A stretch of DNA of 11,169 nucleotides from an uncultured Muribaculaceae bacterium (GTDB taxonomy: Bacteria > Bacteroidota > Bacteroidia > Bacteroidales > Muribaculaceae): assembly GCA_910578365.1 (NCBI GenBank), contig CAJTRC010000077.1, positions 1-11,169 of the forward strand, in the 5' to 3' direction. Position numbers and translations under genes: made by a program. The notes beneath the pieces are model-generated. The model worked only from the letters and a program-made list of their open reading frames with translations. It did no database searches and was not told where the DNA came from. This document shows, piece by piece, positions 7,457-11,169 of the stretch; position 1 is the first letter of the stretch, and every line of letters begins with the position of its first letter.

Positions 7457-7518
7457 ATTACAATTATAATATAAGTGATTTTAACCTAAAACAGATGTAA
7501 CCGCACAAGCGGTCGGTA

Positions 7519-7550
7519 CAAAATTAACAAAAAACTGCGTCATGGCCAAA
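7519..7550 (-). promoter_or_regulatory. pyk promoter, consensus Bacteroidetes type
   Basis: On the minus strand, TTTG (plus-strand 7547-7550) is followed after 20 bases by TAATTTTG (7519-7526), a perfect match. Transcription should start near 7512. The 5' end of the transcript would fold as ACCGC-TTGT-GCGGT (7500-7513), a 5-bp hairpin right at or beside the mRNA start, a position that can protect a message from 5' decay. Confidence 0.85.
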
Positions 7551-7623
7551 CAAACTCGTCGGTCTGTTCATAGTTTCGTGCGAGTTTGCGAAATCCGTCA
7601 TGCCCGGCAGGCTATTGCTGTTA

Positions 7624-7643
7624 GCCGGAACTTGCCGGAAGTT
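7624..7643. repeat. Short tandem/inverted repeat in the divergent pyk-hydrolase region
   Basis: GCCGGAACTT (7624-7633) and GCCGGAAGTT (7634-7643) form a 10-base tandem pair differing at one position. AACTT (7629-7633) and AAGTT (7639-7643) also form an inverted pair around GCCGG. It lies between two divergent promoters, so it could be an operator; nothing more supports that. Confidence 0.35.
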
Positions 7644-7688
7644 GGCCATTTTAATGAAATTTCGCTACAATATGTTGGCATTTTTTGT

Positions 7689-7696
7689 TACTTTTG
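7689..7696 (+). promoter_or_regulatory. -7 box of the serine hydrolase-yaaA pair
   Basis: TACTTTTG matches TAnnTTTG. No TTTG lies 19-21 bases upstream (the nearest TTTC, 7660-7663, is 25 bases away), so the promoter is partial. The inferred transcription start near 7703 leaves only about 10 bases before ATG 7713 and lies inside the longer reading frame from 7542, arguing against that upstream start. Confidence 0.55.
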
Positions 7697-7712
7697 TAAT
7701 AAAATAGGTAAA

Positions 7713-9044
7713 ATGAAGAAGAATAAAGCACGTAGAAAATATAAAGCAAAATCAAACAGACGTTTAGCCATATTGGCGCTTGCTGTGCTGGCGGCGGGCG
7801 CCATTGTGTTTGCCGTGGCTCACCGCGGATGTTGCGGCGGCGAGGCAGCCAAGGACGGTATTGAGGACGAAGGACCGCTGTGGAGCGACACTCTCACTAA
7901 TGCCTCCTCGGCTGTGCCCGCGCTGAAGCCCATGGATTGCGAAATCGAGAATTTTATGGCCCGAAACGGTATTAAGGGCATGCAGGTGGCTGTGATGTCA
8001 CATGATTCGCTGCTTTACGCCAAGGGTTACGGCTGGGCCGATAAGGAACGCGGCGAGCCGATGACTCCAACATCGATGATGCGTATTGCATCGGCCTCGA
8101 AACTAATCACTGCCGTGGCTATCATGCGCATGGTCGAGGACGGTATAATAGGCCTTGACTCCAAGGTATTCGGGCCGCAGGGTATACTCAACGACTCGAT
8201 TTACACCTGCTCGCTGGCCGACCCTCGCATGGCCGATATTACTGTTGACCAGCTGCTTATGCATGCCGCCGGCTTCGGCCGCGGCGGGGGCGATCCAATG
8301 TTTACCATGAAGGATATAGTGCAGCGCAATAAGCTCAAGGGTGCGCCTGACAGCGAAAAACTGGCCTTGCTGGTGTTGCGCCGCCGTCTGGCCTACGAGC
8401 CCGGCAAGAGCCGCCGCTACAGCAACTTCGGCTATCTGCTGCTTTCGCTTATTATAGAAAAGAAAAGCGGCCGGCAGTATTGGGAATATGTCGACAGCGC
8501 TGTGCTGCAGCCTGCCAAGGCGGCGAATTTCCGTTCGGGCACAAACTATTACGCCGACCGCCACTTTGGCGAGGTCAAGTACTACGGCCCCGATACCACG
8601 CTTGTCGAGGAGTATAACGGCAGCGGCAAGATGGTAGAGCGTGTGTATGGCGGCAACGACATAAAGGGCCTCAAGGGCGCCGGCGGCTGGGTGGCCTCGG
8701 CTCCGGATTTGTTGCGTGTGGTGGCTTGTATCGACGGCTACGAAGGTGTGCCCGATCTGCTTTCCGGCAAGAGCATATCTCTGATGGCCGAAGCCGATAA
8801 CGAGGATAAGCACAGCATGACCCGTGGCTGGGCGGAAATTGAGGAGGACGGCAGTTGGGTACGCACCGGTACGCTCAGTTCGAGCCACGCCTACGTGCGG
8901 CTGTTTCCCGACGGTCGCTGCTGGGCCATACTCACCAACAGCGGCAACTGGCGGGGCGCCCGTTTTGCTCGCGACATGAGCCGCCTGGTGAGCAATCTCA
9001 ACGCGCGATATTCAGGCAGCATGCCAAAACGTAATCTGTGGTAA
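7713..9044 (+). CDS. Membrane-anchored serine hydrolase (beta-lactamase class C / PBP-like)
   Basis: This is a predicted serine hydrolase of the beta-lactamase family (PF00144 type), held on the outer face of the inner membrane. The in-frame ATG at 7542 would add 57 atypical residues across the promoter region, so ATG 7713 was chosen, giving 443 residues. A basic N-terminus (MKKNKARRKYKAK) leads into one hydrophobic helix at 18-36, a signal anchor; CC at 40-41 lacks a clear lipobox. Catalytic motifs are SASK at 127-130 (nucleophile Ser127, Lys130), YSN at 236-238, and RTG at 384-386 in place of the KTG/HxG third motif. The family includes esterases, peptidases and amidases, so the substrate is open. 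Real beta-lactam resistance is not implied. It is translationally close-coupled to yaaA (one base between stop and start). Confidence 0.88.
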   Translation: MKKNKARRKYKAKSNRRLAILALAVLAAGAIVFAVAHRGCCGGEAAKDGIEDEGPLWSDTLTNASSAVPALKPMDCEIENFMARNGIKGMQVAVMSHDSLLYAKGYGWADKERGEPMTPTSMMRIASASKLITAVAIMRMVEDGIIGLDSKVFGPQGILNDSIYTCSLADPRMADITVDQLLMHAAGFGRGGGDPMFTMKDIVQRNKLKGAPDSEKLALLVLRRRLAYEPGKSRRYSNFGYLLLSLIIEKKSGRQYWEYVDSAVLQPAKAANFRSGTNYYADRHFGEVKYYGPDTTLVEEYNGSGKMVERVYGGNDIKGLKGAGGWVASAPDLLRVVACIDGYEGVPDLLSGKSISLMAEADNEDKHSMTRGWAEIEEDGSWVRTGTLSSSHAYVRLFPDGRCWAILTNSGNWRGARFARDMSRLVSNLNARYSGSMPKRNLW

Positions 9045-9045
9045 T

Positions 9046-9816
9046 ATGCTGATACTTATTGCCGAATCAAAGACCATGGCGCCATGCTGCCGCGATATTC
9101 CGGCAGCATGGCTGCATGACCACACTCCGCTGTTCGAGGCCGAGGCCGCCGCGATAATGCGTTCGCTCGACGATTTCGACAATGCGGAACTATGCCGTAA
9201 AATCAAAATCAGTCCGGCCATGGTAGCCAATTTGCGCCGTATGGCCTACGAGTTCCCTAACAAGTCGACGGGTATTCAGGCCATCGAAGCCTTTACCGGA
9301 GTGGTGTTCAAGGCTTTCGATTATCCAGCGCTTACAAGCGACGGACAGCGCAGCTGCTGCGACAGTGTGCGCATTATATCGTCGGTTTACGGCTGGCTCC
9401 GCCCCGACGACATCATAAAGGATTACCGCATGGACTTTGCCACACGGCTCGCTCCCGACGGGGGCAGCATGAATGGCTGGTGGCGCGGCAGAGTCACGGA
9501 GCAGCTGCTTGCCGAACTGCGCGATAGCGGTTGCCGCGACATTCTGGATCTTATGCCTGCCGATGCGGCCAAGTGTATCGACCGTAAGCAGTTGCCCCAT
9601 GACATCAGGGTGTGGAAAGCCGGTTTCCGCATTGTTGACGGTCCGGCGGTGCATACGCCCCATGCCGGACGGCTGAAAACCCTGCGCGGCCTGTTGCTGA
9701 GGCAGATAATAAGCGAGGGCATCGCCGGTCCCGACGGCCTTCTTACACTGTCGACTCCCGACTACATGGCCGAGCCGGAACCCGAGGGCGACAGCATAAT
9801 TTTCACAACAGCCTGA
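9046..9816 (+). CDS. yaaA: Peroxide stress protein YaaA (DUF328)
   Basis: The 256 residues align end to end by eye with E. coli YaaA (258 residues). Recognisable segments are MLILIAESKTM at the N-terminus, AIEAFTGVVFKAFDY near 78-92, and ISSVYGWLRPDDIIKDYRMDF near 110-130. YaaA in E. coli is cytoplasmic, binds DNA and limits damage from iron and hydrogen peroxide; it is induced by OxyR. I see no OxyR-type site here because the gene lacks its own promoter. Its ATG follows the hydrolase TAA by one base (TAATATG), so the two are almost certainly co-transcribed and probably coupled in translation. Confidence 0.92.
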   Translation: MLILIAESKTMAPCCRDIPAAWLHDHTPLFEAEAAAIMRSLDDFDNAELCRKIKISPAMVANLRRMAYEFPNKSTGIQAIEAFTGVVFKAFDYPALTSDGQRSCCDSVRIISSVYGWLRPDDIIKDYRMDFATRLAPDGGSMNGWWRGRVTEQLLAELRDSGCRDILDLMPADAAKCIDRKQLPHDIRVWKAGFRIVDGPAVHTPHAGRLKTLRGLLLRQIISEGIAGPDGLLTLSTPDYMAEPEPEGDSIIFTTA

Positions 9817-9844
9817 GTCTGTGGTATCTCCCCGTAGTCCCCGC

Positions 9845-9875
9845 CGGGTAGCGCCCCGTGACGCCAGCTTTTTTT
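9845..9875 (+). terminator. Weak terminator-like site after yaaA
   Basis: A GC-rich stretch with a short CGGG/CCCG pairing (9845-9848 with 9855-9858) is followed after ten bases by seven T bases at 9869-9875. The stem is short and the gap to the T-run is not ideal, so this is a tentative call. Confidence 0.35.
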
Positions 9876-9894
9876 CATAATATAATATCTTACA

Positions 9895-9906
9895 AACATT
9901 AATGTT
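9895..9906. promoter_or_regulatory. Perfect 12-bp palindrome, candidate operator upstream of the TIR gene
   Basis: AACATTAATGTT equals its own reverse complement. It ends 17 bases before the -7 box at 9924 and covers the place where the -33 element should be, so a protein bound here would block or assist polymerase. No regulator gene is visible in the window. Confidence 0.4.
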
Positions 9907-9923
9907 AGATTTGGAAAAATATG

Positions 9924-9931
9924 TAACTTTG
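9924..9931 (+). promoter_or_regulatory. -7 box of the TIR gene
   Basis: TAACTTTG is an exact TAnnTTTG match, giving a transcription start near 9938 and a leader of about 67 bases. The nearest TTTG (9910-9913) is only 10 bases upstream, too close to be the -33 box. The promoter may therefore be weak or activator-dependent. Confidence 0.6.
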
Positions 9932-10004
9932 TATTTCAAGGAATATTGTTGACAGTAGGTCTTGAATTAGACGATGCTATGTGTAAATCCTAAAGTAAAA
10001 TAAT

Positions 10005-11018
10005 ATGGAAAACTACGACGTGTTTATTTCGTGTAAAAGCGATGATTATGGGTATGCCGAGCAGGTATATGAGTTCCTTGTATCATCAGGTAAAAAAGTT
10101 TTTCTCGCTTCGAGAGAAATAAGAAAACTGGGAGATTCGGAGTACCGTGACGTTATTGAACGCGCTCTGGAATGTAGTACGCATATTATAGTGCTTGCTT
10201 CTAATGCGGAATATATATTGTCGAAATGGGTAAAATACGAGTGGGGACTGTTTCTAAACGGTAAACTCGACGGAACAAAGAAGGGCAATATCATCACGAT
10301 ACTTAAAGACATAGAACCTAAAGATATATACTTTGGGTTGAGGGCATATCAGTCAATTCCATTCGGTGAGTATAGAGATTCGATTTTAGATTATACAAAA
10401 CCTTTGGATTCGGATGGTTTTGCTGAGGTTGAAGAGCGTGAAGGTGATGATAGTGTGGCTGCTAAAAATAAATCGCGTATTCCTGAATGGTTGCAGGTTC
10501 TACTGATATTCATAGGCGCCTTTATTTTCCTCTATTCGTTATGCTTCGGTGTCGGATATTCATATACTTATTTTTTCGATAAACCGGAGGTGAATCCGCA
10601 GACTGAATTACTTAACCATGTAACAGTTGACGGGCCGATTATCAGATATTCCAACTTTGGAGTAACCGCTATGTATGATGCAGACGCACAATCGGTAAGA
10701 GATATATCCATCAATGAGTGTAAGTTTGAAATCACCGGCGGCGATTTTTGGCGTGCTGCGTCAATAGGTTCGGGATTCGCCATCTGGTATAAAAACTTGA
10801 GATATATGAAAGCGAGTGGTCGTTATGGAGCTGCCGTTGCAATAGGTTCATTTATAGGCACACTTTTTGGTTATTCAACAGGCCGGTATATTGCAGAACA
10901 GAACAACGCGGCAGAGATACAGGCTTATATGGTGGGTTATCTTAAAGACACGAAACATTGGATTATATGTCAGCAGCAATATGATGAAAGGAGAGATGCG
11001 TATGAAAGTTCTCGTTAG
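10005..11018 (+). CDS. TIR-domain membrane protein with C-terminal glycine zipper
   Basis: The product has 337 residues. Residues 1-125 form a TIR domain: YDVFISCKSDD at 4-14, the loop around REIRKLGDSEYRDVI at 37-51, and HIIVLASNAEY followed by SKWVKYEW at 73-80. Glu79 is in the position of the catalytic Glu of TIR NAD-cleaving enzymes. An acidic linker (about 133-150) leads to a hydrophobic helix at about 162-186. The rest (about 190-337) is unrecognised, except for a second apolar stretch at 274-294 with glycines at 281, 285, 289 and 293, a GxxxGxxxGxxxG zipper. TIR proteins in bacteria are often anti-phage effectors that deplete NAD+, and others serve in signalling; which applies here is unknown. 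The gene is clearly poorer in GC than its left neighbours, suggesting horizontal acquisition. It stands alone in the window but could belong to a larger locus to the right. Confidence 0.85.
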   Translation: MENYDVFISCKSDDYGYAEQVYEFLVSSGKKVFLASREIRKLGDSEYRDVIERALECSTHIIVLASNAEYILSKWVKYEWGLFLNGKLDGTKKGNIITILKDIEPKDIYFGLRAYQSIPFGEYRDSILDYTKPLDSDGFAEVEEREGDDSVAAKNKSRIPEWLQVLLIFIGAFIFLYSLCFGVGYSYTYFFDKPEVNPQTELLNHVTVDGPIIRYSNFGVTAMYDADAQSVRDISINECKFEITGGDFWRAASIGSGFAIWYKNLRYMKASGRYGAAVAIGSFIGTLFGYSTGRYIAEQNNAAEIQAYMVGYLKDTKHWIICQQQYDERRDAYESSR

Positions 11019-11091
11019 GATATTCATATCACGCGAGTTCGGGATAAGAACTTTATGATTTTCAACCAAGCAAAAGACAACATAGAGTATT

Positions 11092-11122
11092 GGGCGGCCT
11101 TTCAAGGTCGCCTGATTTATTT
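11092..11122 (+). terminator. Terminator-like hairpin after the TIR gene
   Basis: GGCGGCCTT (11093-11101) pairs with AAGGTCGCC (11104-11112) through nine pairs, one of them G-U, followed by the T-rich TGATTTATTT. It lies 74 bases after the TIR stop, so the TIR gene is probably transcribed alone. The bases 11123-11169 hold nothing I can identify. Confidence 0.6.
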
Positions 11123-11169
11123 GTACAGTTTGGTGTTGTTAATCCCAGAGGACAAGCTGCCCGTTTGAC

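Noticed and set aside
7542..7712. Upstream extension of the serine hydrolase frame (57 extra residues)
   Set aside because: It spans the hydrolase -7 box and the divergent pyk -33 box, reads as random residues, and hides a clean basic signal-anchor start at 7713.
8103..8888. Minus-strand 261-residue open frame opposite the serine hydrolase
   Set aside because: It is an antisense shadow of a gene with intact SxxK and YxN motifs, and has no domain pattern of its own.
10833..10883. Glycine-zipper stretch as proof of a pore-forming toxin
   Set aside because: Glycine zippers also occur in ordinary helix packing. The motif alone does not establish a pore, so it is recorded only as a finding about architecture.
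11002..11058. 18-codon ORF with an AAGGAG-like site overlapping the end of the TIR gene
   Set aside because: Too short and without similarity to anything I recognise. Bacteroidetes rarely depend on Shine-Dalgarno sites, so the AAGGAG match is weak evidence.
1..11169. CRISPR array, tRNA or rRNA genes
   Set aside because: No regularly spaced repeats and no tRNA- or rRNA-like segments were seen on either strand.

Overview
The window looks like chromosomal DNA from a gut Bacteroidales bacterium, most likely Muribaculaceae-like. The grounds are Bacteroidetes-type promoters (TTTG, then about 20 bases, then TAnnTTTG) in front of several genes, no convincing Shine-Dalgarno sites, the L21/L27 pair, an IS30-family transposase tail of Bacteroidetes type, and a secreted M6 protease with a C-terminal domain resembling type IX sorting domains. 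The family-level assignment is inference from protein style, not a database match.

Left part (1-1013): the last 43 codons of an IS30-family transposase run in from the left edge and stop at 132. About 50 bases later comes a textbook promoter for rplU-rpmA (ribosomal proteins L21 and L27), closed by a strong intrinsic terminator at 981-1013. L21 carries an unusual internal insertion. Middle-left (1014-4099): a 309-base gap between coding regions holds the terminator, a GC-rich hairpin, a short tandem repeat and a promoter. It is followed by a large exported M6-family metalloprotease with Fn3-like and lectin-like C-terminal domains. A perfect 16-bp stem separates it from the convergent genes.

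Middle (4140-7550, minus strand): pyruvate kinase, an NfsA-like nitroreductase and a BASS/SBF-type transporter lie head to tail in that transcription order. Pyruvate kinase has a very good promoter, and the transporter may have its own -7 box. Divergent from pyk is a plus-strand pair (7713-9816): a membrane-anchored serine hydrolase of the beta-lactamase class C/PBP fold, and one base later yaaA (peroxide stress, DUF328).

Right part (9817-11169): base composition drops sharply, from roughly 55-60% GC to about 40% in sampled lines. A single AT-rich gene encodes a TIR-domain protein with a transmembrane helix and a C-terminal glycine-zipper segment. Its promoter region contains a perfect 12-bp palindrome, and a terminator-like hairpin follows the gene. 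This is the best candidate for an accessory, possibly defensive, system. It may be a stand-alone gene or the edge of an island continuing past the window. The other genes are conserved housekeeping or common accessory genes.
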